Positions 8,281-16,925 of a stretch of 64,000 bases of DNA are shown piece by piece. Within the stretch, counting starts at the first letter, position 1, and every line of letters begins with the position of its first letter. Made by a program: the position numbers and the translations under genes. This DNA comes from Bifidobacterium apri. GTDB taxonomy: Bacteria > Actinomycetota > Actinomycetes > Actinomycetales > Bifidobacteriaceae. The stretch is from NCBI RefSeq assembly GCF_009299485.1, contig NZ_WBSO01000003.1, positions 235,669 through 299,668 of the forward strand, given 5' to 3'. Below the pieces are notes generated by a model. The model was not told the origin of the DNA. It saw nothing but the letters and a program-made list of their open reading frames with translations, and did no database searches.

Positions 8281-10035
8281 ATGAACAGGAAAAATATTAT
8301 CAGCATGATTGCGGTGATTGCCATCTCGGCCATCGCATGTAGCGGTTGCGGTAGCGGATCCACTGCCAGCTCGTCAGGTGGTTCGACAAGCGGAGGCACC
8401 ATCAAACTGGTCGGCACCGACGATATCGATCATCTTGATCCAACCGGTAGTTCACTGGTTAGCACGTATACGTTCCAACGTGCAATCAGCCGCCAGCTCA
8501 TCAGTTACAAAGCTAGCAACGATGCGAAAGAGCAGATTGATCCGCAGCCCGATTTGGCGGCGTCCCTGCCGACAGTGTCAGCCGACGGCTTGACATATAC
8601 GTTCAAGCTGCGCAAGAACGTCATGTGGAGCACCAAAAAAGCTCGCGCGATCACTTCAAAAGACGTTGCGAACGGATTCAAGCGGGTATGCAATCCGTTG
8701 CTACCGGCTTCTACGGCTTCGTATTTCAACGTCATCGAAGGCATGGAGGAGTTCTGCGCTGCATATGATACGAAGAATCCAACGGCGCAGAACATCAAGG
8801 AACATATTCTCAATGACAGTGTCTCCGGCATTTCAACACCGGATGATTCAACCATTGTGTTCAAACTCAAGGAGAAAGCCTCTGATTTCATCTACATGGT
8901 GTCACTGTCCAATGTCTCCCCGGTGGCGGAAGAATCCTTGGATTACACGCCTGACAGCCCAGAATATCGAGCGAACTACATCTCATCCGGGCCGTACACC
9001 GTCGATGAGTACAAAGCGGACGGCCATTTGTACCTGAAGAGGAATCCAAATTGGAAGCGATCCTCGGATCCGCTGCGCGCGGCGAATGCTGACCGAATAG
9101 AAATCACCTTCGGTGTGAGTACTGATAGTGCTGTCCAGCAGGTCTCCAACGGTGATGCCGATGGATTATGGGCGATGAGTGTGCCGGCGGCACAATGGAC
9201 AACCTTGCAAGCGACCAACGGAGACGATATGACGACATTTGCTCAAGGCGGCACGCATTATCTCGCCTTCAATATGCTGACCAGCAATAATGATGGGGCG
9301 CTGAAGAAGACGGCAGTGCGGCAGGCGTTGCAATATGCAGTGGACAAGGCGGCTCTGGTGCAGAAGCTCGGCGGCAAATCGCTTGCTGAAGCGGCAATCG
9401 GAATTTTCGGTCGAGGCGTTGTCGGATTCGACGAAAACGATGACCCATACAAGACGGATGGGAATAAGGGAGACTCGGCAAAGGCGAAGAGTTTGCTTGC
9501 AAAAGCTGGCGCATCCAATTTGACGCTCAAACTGGCATATCGCTCAGATGCAGGCTCAGAGGCTGCTATCGCGCAGATCATTCAGCAGGATATGGAAAAG
9601 GCTGGAGTAACTATCGAGCTTGTCCCAGTGCCCTCGTCCGACTTCTATGCCAGCTTCATGACCACTCCCGATAACACGAAGAATGGCAAGTGGGACCTGG
9701 CGCTCTGTGGATGGAACCCGGATTGGGTCGGCGGGGCCGCCCGTTCGGTATTCCAGCCCCAGTTCACCTATGATGGCACCGCCCAAGTGTATAACTACAG
9801 CAATTACAACAATGACAAGGCCAATGAGCTGGCCAAACAGGCGCTCACCAGCACGGATTCGACCAAGGCCGCACAACTGTGGAGCAAGGTCAACGATGCA
9901 GTGATGGCTGATCCGCCGGTGCTGCCGCTGTACTCTGTGGACGCGACGCTGATTCATAGTAGCGCGATAAAGAACGCCTCAATCTTTGCCCTGTCTGCAA
10001 CTTACGACTGGACCAACGTCTCGGTCGAACGCTGA
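8281..10035 (+). CDS. Peptide ABC transporter substrate-binding lipoprotein (family 5, OppA/DppA type)
   Basis: Extracellular solute-binding protein of 584 residues. The N-terminus MNRKNIISMIAVIAISAIAC is a lipoprotein signal; acylation is likely at Cys20 or at Cys23 in the following SGC, after which a Gly/Ser linker (GSGSTASSSGGSTSGG) leads to the binding domain. Family-5 features include LVGTDDIDHLDP near 40-50, QPDLAASLPTVSADGLTYTFKLRKNVMWS near 80-110, and the YISSGPYTVDEY block near 235. It opens a five-gene operon with the ATPase, two permeases and a prolyl iminopeptidase. Placed beside proline and hydroxyproline enzymes, it is inferred to bind Pro/Hyp-containing oligopeptides; the ligand cannot be read from sequence. 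Confidence 0.9.
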   Translation: MNRKNIISMIAVIAISAIACSGCGSGSTASSSGGSTSGGTIKLVGTDDIDHLDPTGSSLVSTYTFQRAISRQLISYKASNDAKEQIDPQPDLAASLPTVSADGLTYTFKLRKNVMWSTKKARAITSKDVANGFKRVCNPLLPASTASYFNVIEGMEEFCAAYDTKNPTAQNIKEHILNDSVSGISTPDDSTIVFKLKEKASDFIYMVSLSNVSPVAEESLDYTPDSPEYRANYISSGPYTVDEYKADGHLYLKRNPNWKRSSDPLRAANADRIEITFGVSTDSAVQQVSNGDADGLWAMSVPAAQWTTLQATNGDDMTTFAQGGTHYLAFNMLTSNNDGALKKTAVRQALQYAVDKAALVQKLGGKSLAEAAIGIFGRGVVGFDENDDPYKTDGNKGDSAKAKSLLAKAGASNLTLKLAYRSDAGSEAAIAQIIQQDMEKAGVTIELVPVPSSDFYASFMTTPDNTKNGKWDLALCGWNPDWVGGAARSVFQPQFTYDGTAQVYNYSNYNNDKANELAKQALTSTDSTKAAQLWSKVNDAVMADPPVLPLYSVDATLIHSSAIKNASIFALSATYDWTNVSVER

Positions 10036-10112
10036 TGCTGCTGTGGCGCCCGTCGTGTGCGGGCGCCACAACGGTTATTCCATGATGATTCGTTCGATAA
10101 AGGAGCTATGAC

Positions 10113-11999
10113 ATGTCAATTCTCCAAGTGGATGATGTCAGTGTGGATTTGCCCACGGAAGACGGTGTGATTCATGCTGTGCAGCACGTTTCGTTTTCGG
10201 TTGAGCGGGGGGAGGTCTTCGGTATTGTCGGCGAATCAGGATCGGGCAAAAGCGTGCTTACCCAGGCGATCACCGGTCTGTTGCCGGGGGCTGAGATATC
10301 GGGGTCAGTGATGTTCGACGGGCATGACCTGCTGTCTGCATCTGCCAATGAGCTGAGAAATCTACGTGGGCGGAAGATCGGCATGATCTTTCAAGATCCG
10401 TTGTCCAGCCTGCACCCGTATTTCACTATCGGTTCGCAGATCGTTGAGGTGATTACCGCCCATGAACCTCATACGCCACGTGCACAGGCGCGGCAACGTG
10501 CCATCGAAATGCTGGAAATGGTCGGCATAAAACATGCCGAGCGCCGGTTCAATGATTATCCTCACCAGTTCTCTGGTGGTATGCGACAGCGTGTGATGAT
10601 CGCTATGGCTTTGGTCCTTAAGCCGGAGATTATCATCGCCGATGAACCTACCACAGCGTTGGATGTGACAATCCAGAAGCAGGTGCTCAATGTGCTCAAG
10701 GACATGTCGGGCAAATTGGGAACCACCGTCATTATGATTTCGCATGATTTGACCTTGCTTGGGTCATTTGCTGATCGTGCCATGGTCATGTATGCCGGGC
10801 ATCAGCTGGAAACCGGACCGGTCTCGGCATTGTTCTCACGGCCTGCGCACCCCTATACCTTGGGATTGCTGAATTCGTCTCCTGATGCTGCTGATAATCA
10901 TCAGCGTCTGACCCCGATTGAGGGGCGAATGCCGAGCCTGCTTGATATCCCTACAGGATGTGTATTCGCGCCCCGGTGTCCTAATGCGAAAGAGCGCTGC
11001 TTCGCTCGGACGCCGCCAAGGGTGACATTCAGCGATGGCGTCAGTATGAGTTGCTGGCTGAAAACTGATCCAGTTGCTCCGCCAGCGAAAGCCGAGGTTG
11101 ATGCCTTTGTCGTCGAACGTGCCAAGGATCGCGCTCAAGCACAAGCAAACGGGCTTGATGATGGTCAATGGCCGGCAGACAACGCGATGCCGGTTGTGAT
11201 AGTCAAGGATTTGCACCTGGTGTATGGCGCAGGCAAGCGCAGCGCTGTGGAAGTCCTCAAAGGTGTTGATTTGACGGTCAACCGCGGTGATTCCATCGGT
11301 CTGGTAGGGGAGTCTGGCTGTGGCAAGACATCTCTTGCAAGGGTGATAGCCGGATTGATTCCTGCGACTAGTGGCACGGTCACACTGCTCGGCAAGGACA
11401 ATGCGACGGTGAGCAAAAGCGAATGGCGTCGACAACGTCGTCAGGTGCAATTAGTGTTCCAAGACCCATATGGGTCGCTCAATCCGCGGCGCCGCGTAGG
11501 TTCGATCATCGGCGAACCGTTGCACATCCAGCATCATTGGGGCGCCGCCCAAGTGAAGCAACGGGTCAGCGAACTCATGGAACTGGTGGGGTTGAATCCC
11601 GAACATTACAATCGGTACCCCGGCGAATTCTCCGGTGGACAGCGGCAACGCATCGGCATTGCACGGGCATTGGCATTGGACCCGGAGCTCATCATCTTTG
11701 ATGAGCCTGTTTCCGCTCTGGATGTTTCCATCCAAGCTCAAATACTCAATTTGATTCAGGATTTGCAGCAGGCGTTTGGATACACCTACCTATTCATTTC
11801 TCATGATCTTGCTGTGGTCCGGCATGTGTGCAATCGCGTAGCGGTGATAAGGAACGGAAAGATCGTGGAACGCGGCGACGTCGAACGCGTATACAGCAAT
11901 CCACAAGCCGAATTCACGAAGCGCCTGTTGGAGGCCTCCGTGCACGAGATCCCGCCAGAAACCCCGGCGACTGAGTCGCGCGTGATGCTGAGGAGTTGA
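10113..11999 (+). CDS. Peptide ABC transporter ATP-binding protein, two fused ABC domains (DppD-DppF type)
   Basis: One 628-residue polypeptide carries both nucleotide-binding domains. Domain 1 has Walker A GESGSGKS at 40-47, signature SGGMRQR near 155 and Walker [13 protein letters not shown] near 170-180, followed by the oligopeptide-transporter C-terminal Cys motif [12 protein letters not shown] near 285-297. Domain 2 has Walker A GESGCGKT near 398-406, signature SGGQRQR near 508 and [12 protein letters not shown] near 525-537. Both sets are intact, so it should power the permeases downstream without a partner. It follows the binding protein by 77 bases and precedes the permease by 4. Confidence 0.95.
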   Translation: MSILQVDDVSVDLPTEDGVIHAVQHVSFSVERGEVFGIVGESGSGKSVLTQAITGLLPGAEISGSVMFDGHDLLSASANELRNLRGRKIGMIFQDPLSSLHPYFTIGSQIVEVITAHEPHTPRAQARQRAIEMLEMVGIKHAERRFNDYPHQFSGGMRQRVMIAMALVLKPEIIIADEPTTALDVTIQKQVLNVLKDMSGKLGTTVIMISHDLTLLGSFADRAMVMYAGHQLETGPVSALFSRPAHPYTLGLLNSSPDAADNHQRLTPIEGRMPSLLDIPTGCVFAPRCPNAKERCFARTPPRVTFSDGVSMSCWLKTDPVAPPAKAEVDAFVVERAKDRAQAQANGLDDGQWPADNAMPVVIVKDLHLVYGAGKRSAVEVLKGVDLTVNRGDSIGLVGESGCGKTSLARVIAGLIPATSGTVTLLGKDNATVSKSEWRRQRRQVQLVFQDPYGSLNPRRRVGSIIGEPLHIQHHWGAAQVKQRVSELMELVGLNPEHYNRYPGEFSGGQRQRIGIARALALDPELIIFDEPVSALDVSIQAQILNLIQDLQQAFGYTYLFISHDLAVVRHVCNRVAVIRNGKIVERGDVERVYSNPQAEFTKRLLEASVHEIPPETPATESRVMLRS

Positions 12000-12003
12000 T
12001 CAT

Positions 12004-13134
12004 ATGAACGACATGGCTGTGCATGACAGTGAAACCGCGGTTGCCGCGTCACATACCGATTCGAATACTGACGACAGGCAGAGCGGGAAACGCAGGATTG
12101 AACAATTGAGCACCGGCCGGGCGGTTTGGCGTCGACTTCAGCGGAACAAAGCTTCGATGATTGCCTTGACGTTCATCGTATTGCTCGTATTGATAGCTAT
12201 ATGCGCCCCGGTGATTGCAACGATTACCGGACACGGCCCGACGCAGCAGTACCGCAACAGTGGATTGACGGACAACGGTTTGCCTGTAGGTCCCAATGCC
12301 GTCTTCTGGTTTGGTGCCGATCAGTTGGGACGAGACGAATTGGTGTGTATCGCGTATGGCGCTCGCGTATCGTTGCTCGTCGGTGTCGTGGCCTCAATAT
12401 GCGGGTCGTTGATCGCGGTGATTGTAGGCGTTACAGCTGGATATTTCGGTGGCTTGATCGACGATGTGCTGTCGCGGATTACCGATTTCGTGATGACTAT
12501 GCCTTTTCTGCTCTGCGCTCTGGCATTGGTCTCGGTGTTCGGCGCAAGCATACAGATGTGTATGTTCGTGGTGGTATTTTTCTCGTGGGCGGTAACCGGA
12601 CGTGTGATTCGCGCCCAAGTGCAGGTGCTCAAGAAGAAAGAATTCGTTGAAGCGGCTCGTTCGCTTGGCGCCTCTGATTCATCCATCATCATAAAAGACA
12701 TACTGCCGAACCTCTCCGAGACCATCATCGTCTACACGACTCAAGGGATTCCGAGCTGTATTGTATTCGAGGCGTCGTTGTCGTTCCTAGGCATGGGGGT
12801 CGTTCCGCCTACGCCAAGCTGGGGAGGTATGCTGTCGGAGGCGGCGAATAACTCGATGTATATGGTGGCACCGTGGATGGTGTTCTTCCCTGGTTTATTC
12901 CTTCTGATGACTACGCTGTCCTTCAATATTCTTGGCGATGGTTTGCGTGACGCCCTTGATCCGAAGTCGGGGCGGCGAATTCTGAGGAAGCGTCGCAAGA
13001 AGAAAGGCGTTCGTGCGCTTGCGTCTGTCGTCCCTGTCGTAGCCCAGATCAGTGCGTCGTCTGATGATCTTGCCGCGTTGCAAGAACAGGGGATGGCGGT
13101 ATCTGACCAGACAATCCAGAAGAAAGGTCGTTGA
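12004..13134 (+). CDS. Peptide ABC transporter permease (DppC/OppC type)
   Basis: Inner-membrane channel subunit of 376 residues. It has a long cytoplasmic N-terminus (about 55 residues), a first membrane segment ASMIALTFIVLLVLIAICAPVIATI, and five more segments. The extracytoplasmic WFGADQLGRDELVCIAYGARVSL motif near 100-122 and the EAA loop EAARSLGASDSSIIIKDILPN near 218-238 are typical of DppC proteins. The C-terminal 50 residues after DPKSGRR are unusually long and basic. It overlaps neither neighbour but is 1 base from the next start. Confidence 0.93.
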   Translation: MNDMAVHDSETAVAASHTDSNTDDRQSGKRRIEQLSTGRAVWRRLQRNKASMIALTFIVLLVLIAICAPVIATITGHGPTQQYRNSGLTDNGLPVGPNAVFWFGADQLGRDELVCIAYGARVSLLVGVVASICGSLIAVIVGVTAGYFGGLIDDVLSRITDFVMTMPFLLCALALVSVFGASIQMCMFVVVFFSWAVTGRVIRAQVQVLKKKEFVEAARSLGASDSSIIIKDILPNLSETIIVYTTQGIPSCIVFEASLSFLGMGVVPPTPSWGGMLSEAANNSMYMVAPWMVFFPGLFLLMTTLSFNILGDGLRDALDPKSGRRILRKRRKKKGVRALASVVPVVAQISASSDDLAALQEQGMAVSDQTIQKKGR

Positions 13135-13135
13135 C

Positions 13136-14092
13136 ATGATCAAGAACATCGTGAAGCGGTTCGTGTCCGCGGTGATTATCCTCTTGGCGTTGTCGATTTT
13201 CGTATTCGCGCTGTTTTATATCGCCCCGGGCAATCCTGCTCGACTGATTGCCGGGGAGAAAGCCAGCCAGACGGTGCTTGACCAGGTGACGCATAACCTC
13301 GGCTTGGATAAACCATTATGGCAGCAATACTTGTTGTTCGTCAGTCATGCGCTGAGCGGGAATTTCGGTATTTCCTACCGTAACCAGATGCCGGTGGCTG
13401 GGCTTATTGCATCCAGACTTCCTGTGACGTTCTCCTTGGTCGGAGGCGCAGTTGTGCTATGGCTGCTGATTGGTATCCCGCTGGGTGTGGTGTCGGCGAC
13501 ACATCCTGGAACGTGGAAGGATCGTCTGGCTCAGATTCTCAGCCAGCTGTTCATCAGCTTCCCCTCGTTCGTCTTGGGTATGTTTCTGCTATATTTGCTG
13601 TATTTTCTGCCGAAACGTCATAAATTCACGCTGTTTCCTCCTGGGGGGTACAGCCAGCTGGCGAATGGATTCGCGCAATGGGCTTGGCATATGACGTTGC
13701 CGTGGTTGACTTTGGCATTGCTGATGGCCGCATTGTATCAGCGGCTCACGCGTGCGGAGATGATGGATGTGTTGGGTGAAGATTATATTCGCACTGCTCG
13801 GGCAAAGGGTCTGCCTGAACACACAGTGATATACAAACATGGGCTGCGCTCAACGTTGACTGTGCTGACCACACAGCTTGGCGCCGATATTGGTTCTTTG
13901 CTGAGTGGTTCCATCATCATCGAGCAGGTATTCGGATTGCAAGGTGTTGGTTCCCTCGCTGTGACATCGGTCAATACTCAGGATCGGCCAGTCATCATCG
14001 GTGTGGTGCTGCTTGGCGGTTTCTTCATCGTCATGATGAATCTGCTGGTCGATGTGCTGCACGTGGCGTTGGAACCAACGCTTCGCAAGTAA
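13136..14092 (+). CDS. Peptide ABC transporter permease (DppB/OppB type)
   Basis: Second channel subunit, 318 residues from the ATG at 13136, which sits one base after the stop of the previous gene with AAAGG upstream. It starts MIKNIVKRFVSAVIILLALSIF and has the DppB-type FYIAPGNPARLIAG block near 28-41, a large extracytoplasmic loop, and the EAA motif region DYIRTARAKGLPEHTVIYKHGLR near 218-240. The order (binding protein, fused ATPase, DppC, DppB) is reversed compared with classic dpp operons for the two permeases. An in-frame upstream ATG would extend it into the preceding gene and is rejected. Confidence 0.93.
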   Translation: MIKNIVKRFVSAVIILLALSIFVFALFYIAPGNPARLIAGEKASQTVLDQVTHNLGLDKPLWQQYLLFVSHALSGNFGISYRNQMPVAGLIASRLPVTFSLVGGAVVLWLLIGIPLGVVSATHPGTWKDRLAQILSQLFISFPSFVLGMFLLYLLYFLPKRHKFTLFPPGGYSQLANGFAQWAWHMTLPWLTLALLMAALYQRLTRAEMMDVLGEDYIRTARAKGLPEHTVIYKHGLRSTLTVLTTQLGADIGSLLSGSIIIEQVFGLQGVGSLAVTSVNTQDRPVIIGVVLLGGFFIVMMNLLVDVLHVALEPTLRK

Positions 14093-14139
14093 TCAATGTG
14101 TGCATGGATACGATGCACGCTGAATAAGGAAGGTACTGT

Positions 14140-15429
14140 ATGAGTGATTGGTATTTCGTTCCGGGGTTCGCCGTCCGTGACCATACGTTCGAAGTTCCCC
14201 TGGATTATCACGATGAGTCGGCCGGATTGATCACTGTGTTTTATCGTGAGGTCGTTGACCCTGAAAAGCGCGATGATGACTTGCCGCTGCTGTTGCATTT
14301 ACAAGGCGGCCCAGGTGGGGAGGGTGAGCGTCCGATGCCTGGAGGCGCTTGGCTGAGTGAAGCGGTGAAGCGGTATCGGGTTATCATCCCCGACCAGCGA
14401 GGTGTTGGGCGTTCTACCCGGCTTGACGGTGCGTTCATGGCGTCTTTGCCGGATGCGAAGACGGCTGCCAACTATTTGAGCAAGTTCTTGGCAGATTCGA
14501 TTATTAGGGATTTTGAGCGGCTTCGTGTCACCTGCTTCTCGGGGAAGCGGTGGCATACCATAGGGCAGAGTTATGGGGGATTTCTGACTTTGGCGTACCT
14601 GTCGCTGTATCCCGATGCGTTGGCATCGTGCCGGACGACGGGAGGCATTCCGGGCGTACCGCCGAACGCTGATGAAGTATACCGCCATACGTATCCGCGG
14701 GCGGCGATCAAATCCCGTCAATTCTACGAGAGATATCCGCAGGATGTGGCTGTGGTAGGTGCGATTGCCGATCGGTTGGCTGCGGGTGATGTGTTGTTGC
14801 CAAACGGTGATTTGTTCTCGGTACGTAGACTGCAGAGTCTTGGCCAGGGATTGGGAATGCAACACGGGTTCGAACGGCTGCACTGGCTGCTGGATGAAGC
14901 ATTTGACGCCACAGGTGAACTTTCGAGTGTCTTCCTCTATCGGGTGCTTGCCAATACCTCGAATGCGAGTAGCCCTTTGTACTGGCCGCTGCAGGAATTC
15001 ATCTATGGCAGCGAAGAGAATGGTCCGCTTGATTGGGCTGCTGCCCGTGAGCTGCCGCTTCATGCTGAATTTGGTGTCGATCAGCGCCCGCTGTTGTTCT
15101 TCGGAGAGATGGCGTTGCCATGGATGTTTGATGAAATCCGTGAGCTTACACCGTTCAAGCCGGCTGTTGACTTGCTGATGCAGCGAACACGCTGGCCGAA
15201 AATCTATGATCCTGAGGTGCTTGCGTCGAATGAGGTTCCGTTGCAAGCATTGGTGTATTTCGATGATTTATATGTCGACTCGTCGATTCAGCTGGATACC
15301 TTGAGCCGAATCGGCAATGCAAAGGCTTGGGTGACGAACGAATACCAGCATGACGGCATTGCATTTCCAGGTGTTTTCGCTCGTCTTGAAACGCTGCTGC
15401 TTGAACGCGGTGTTGATTTGAGCCGATAA
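14140..15429 (+). CDS. Prolyl aminopeptidase (proline iminopeptidase), peptidase S33
   Basis: Alpha/beta-hydrolase of 429 residues that should release N-terminal proline (and often hydroxyproline) from peptides. The oxyanion-hole motif LLHLQGGPGGEGERP lies near 50-64, DQRGVGRST near 85-93, and the nucleophile elbow GQSYGGF near 142-148, with Ser144 as the nucleophile. The C-terminal half has the helical cap typical of the larger prolyl aminopeptidases. There is no signal peptide, so it acts in the cytoplasm on imported peptides. It follows the transporter genes by 47 bases and ends the operon at a terminator, which ties uptake to proline release. Confidence 0.9.
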   Translation: MSDWYFVPGFAVRDHTFEVPLDYHDESAGLITVFYREVVDPEKRDDDLPLLLHLQGGPGGEGERPMPGGAWLSEAVKRYRVIIPDQRGVGRSTRLDGAFMASLPDAKTAANYLSKFLADSIIRDFERLRVTCFSGKRWHTIGQSYGGFLTLAYLSLYPDALASCRTTGGIPGVPPNADEVYRHTYPRAAIKSRQFYERYPQDVAVVGAIADRLAAGDVLLPNGDLFSVRRLQSLGQGLGMQHGFERLHWLLDEAFDATGELSSVFLYRVLANTSNASSPLYWPLQEFIYGSEENGPLDWAAARELPLHAEFGVDQRPLLFFGEMALPWMFDEIRELTPFKPAVDLLMQRTRWPKIYDPEVLASNEVPLQALVYFDDLYVDSSIQLDTLSRIGNAKAWVTNEYQHDGIAFPGVFARLETLLLERGVDLSR

Positions 15430-15440
15430 TGCATTGTTGC

Positions 15441-15475
15441 AAAGGCACTCCCGATATGGGGGTGCCTTTTTGTTG
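15441..15475 (+). terminator. Rho-independent terminator of the peptide-uptake operon
   Basis: Stem AAAGGCACTCCC / GGGGGTGCCTTT (one G-T pair) with a 5-base loop and a TTTTTGTTGT tail, 11 bases after the iminopeptidase stop. Confidence 0.93.
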
Positions 15476-15530
15476 TCTGATGTGTTGTGGCATCTGGTAC
15501 CCGAATTGAGATAGTTTCATCTATCGGTAA

Positions 15531-15544
15531 TAGAACGTAGTCTA
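15531..15544. promoter_or_regulatory. Candidate operator, upstream copy (TAGAACGTAGTCTA)
   Basis: Imperfect dyad in the promoter region of prdC. It shares TAGAACGT and TCTA with the better palindrome 75 bases downstream. The likely ligand is the TetR regulator in this island, by position only. Confidence 0.35.
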
Positions 15545-15605
15545 TGTAACAATCGAGTAATGCGAGGGATGCTGTAGTCGTAACGTGGATTTCTATAATT
15601 TTCAA

Positions 15606-15619
15606 TAGAACGTGTTCTA
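15606..15619. promoter_or_regulatory. Candidate operator, downstream copy (TAGAACGTGTTCTA)
   Basis: Perfect 6-bp arms TAGAAC / GTTCTA around a GT centre, 80 bases upstream of the prdC start. Length and symmetry suit a TetR-family dimer, but I did not find the same box upstream of hypE or prdF, so the regulon is unclear. Confidence 0.4.
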
Positions 15620-15699
15620 GAACGTAAGACACTTCAGCATGTTCGATAATCACCTTCACACTGATTCGATAGGGCATTACTCCAAGGAAAGAGGGCGGC

Positions 15700-16881
15700 A
15701 TGGTAGCTCGTAAGCATCACATCATCCAGGCCTCGACACTATTCGGGGACATCCCGTCAACGGATATCGCACCATGTGATGATCCGCTTGAGATGATTGA
15801 GCGCTCGGGGTTGGTCGGGCTTGGTGGTGGCGGATTTCCGACAGCAAAGAAACTTGCATACGGCAAAGGCTGTGATGTGGTCATCGCCAATGCCGCAGAG
15901 TGCGAGCCGTTATTGGAACACAACATCGCCCGGCTGGAAACCGATAGCGCAACGATTCTATCCGGCTTGACTATCGTCAAGCGCATCATCGGGGCGCGCC
16001 GGGCGATAGTGGCAATCAAACAAAAACATGTCGCAGCCATACAGGCATTGCGCCATACACTTGCCGATGCCGACGGCGTCACAATCGATTCACAGATCGA
16101 GATCGCTTTTCTCAAAGATCGCTATCCTGCCGGTGACGAGCGGGCAATCATTAGGGATGTCCTCGGAACGTTGCTTCCCCCGGATGCCATTCCCAGCGCC
16201 GCTGGGGCGGTGGTCATGAACGTTGAATCGCTGATGCGAGTGAACAGGGCTGTAATACACAGGCAAGCGTGCACCACTAAGGACATCACCGTTGCCGGAC
16301 ATATCGAAGGCAGCGGATTCGATAACACCACATCATTGGTTATCTACGATGTGCCCGTAGGCAAAACCGTGAGGGAAGTGCTCGACGCACTCGGTGTCCA
16401 CGTTTCCGCTGACCAGCAGATTATTATCGGAGGCCCGTATATGGGATCGCTCGGTACGCTTGACTCCGTCATCGGAGCGACTTGTGGCGGCATCATCATC
16501 GGGGACAGCGAACTTGCCGATTCCGGCGCGATGGGAATCATCGTCTGCGCCTGTGGGGCAAGCGAGGAGCGCCTTCGCGCCATCGCCAAAGCAAAAGGCG
16601 CCGAACTTGTCGGGATACGCCTATGCAAGAACGCTTGTCGTCTAGCGAATGGTCGGCTGAAATGCCGTAATCCAGGAATCTGTCCGGGGCAGGCACAGAA
16701 CGTGATTGCTCTGAAAAAGGAAGGAGCGCAAAGCATACTGATCTCCCATTGCACTGATTGCTCGAATACTGTGATGCAAATTGCGCCGCGCCTCGGGCTG
16801 CGCGTGCATCATGCGACCGATGCCTTTATGCGAGCGGGCGGTGAGCCTCTCATCAGGGCATTCCGTGCAACCAATCGATAA
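15700..16881 (+). CDS. prdC: Proline reductase-associated electron transfer protein PrdC (RnfC-like)
   Basis: RnfC/NqrF-like flavin/iron-sulfur electron carrier thought to pass electrons from NADH to D-proline reductase. Near residue 38 it has GLVGLGGGGFPTAKKL, the NADH/FMN-binding glycine-rich block of RnfC, then the NAAECEPLLEHN motif near 64-75. The C-terminal third is Cys-rich: CACGAS, LCKNACRLANGRLKCRNPGICPGQ and SHCTDCSN. The CxxC at the end of that series is a plausible redox thiol pair. At 393 residues it is of the short PrdC type, not the longer Rnf subunit. It heads the prdC-prdA-orf-prdB operon, with AAGGAAAGAGG as ribosome site. No Rnf partners are present, so PrdC fits better than Rnf. 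Confidence 0.85.
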   Translation: MVARKHHIIQASTLFGDIPSTDIAPCDDPLEMIERSGLVGLGGGGFPTAKKLAYGKGCDVVIANAAECEPLLEHNIARLETDSATILSGLTIVKRIIGARRAIVAIKQKHVAAIQALRHTLADADGVTIDSQIEIAFLKDRYPAGDERAIIRDVLGTLLPPDAIPSAAGAVVMNVESLMRVNRAVIHRQACTTKDITVAGHIEGSGFDNTTSLVIYDVPVGKTVREVLDALGVHVSADQQIIIGGPYMGSLGTLDSVIGATCGGIIIGDSELADSGAMGIIVCACGASEERLRAIAKAKGAELVGIRLCKNACRLANGRLKCRNPGICPGQAQNVIALKKEGAQSILISHCTDCSNTVMQIAPRLGLRVHHATDAFMRAGGEPLIRAFRATNR

Positions 16882-16925
16882 ATCTCCACACACAACATCA
16901 CAACCAATTAGAGAAAGGTATTCCT

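Noticed and set aside
15700..16881. RnfC subunit of an Rnf complex
   Set aside because: No rnfA/B/D/E/G genes nearby and a prd operon directly downstream; PrdC is the better name.
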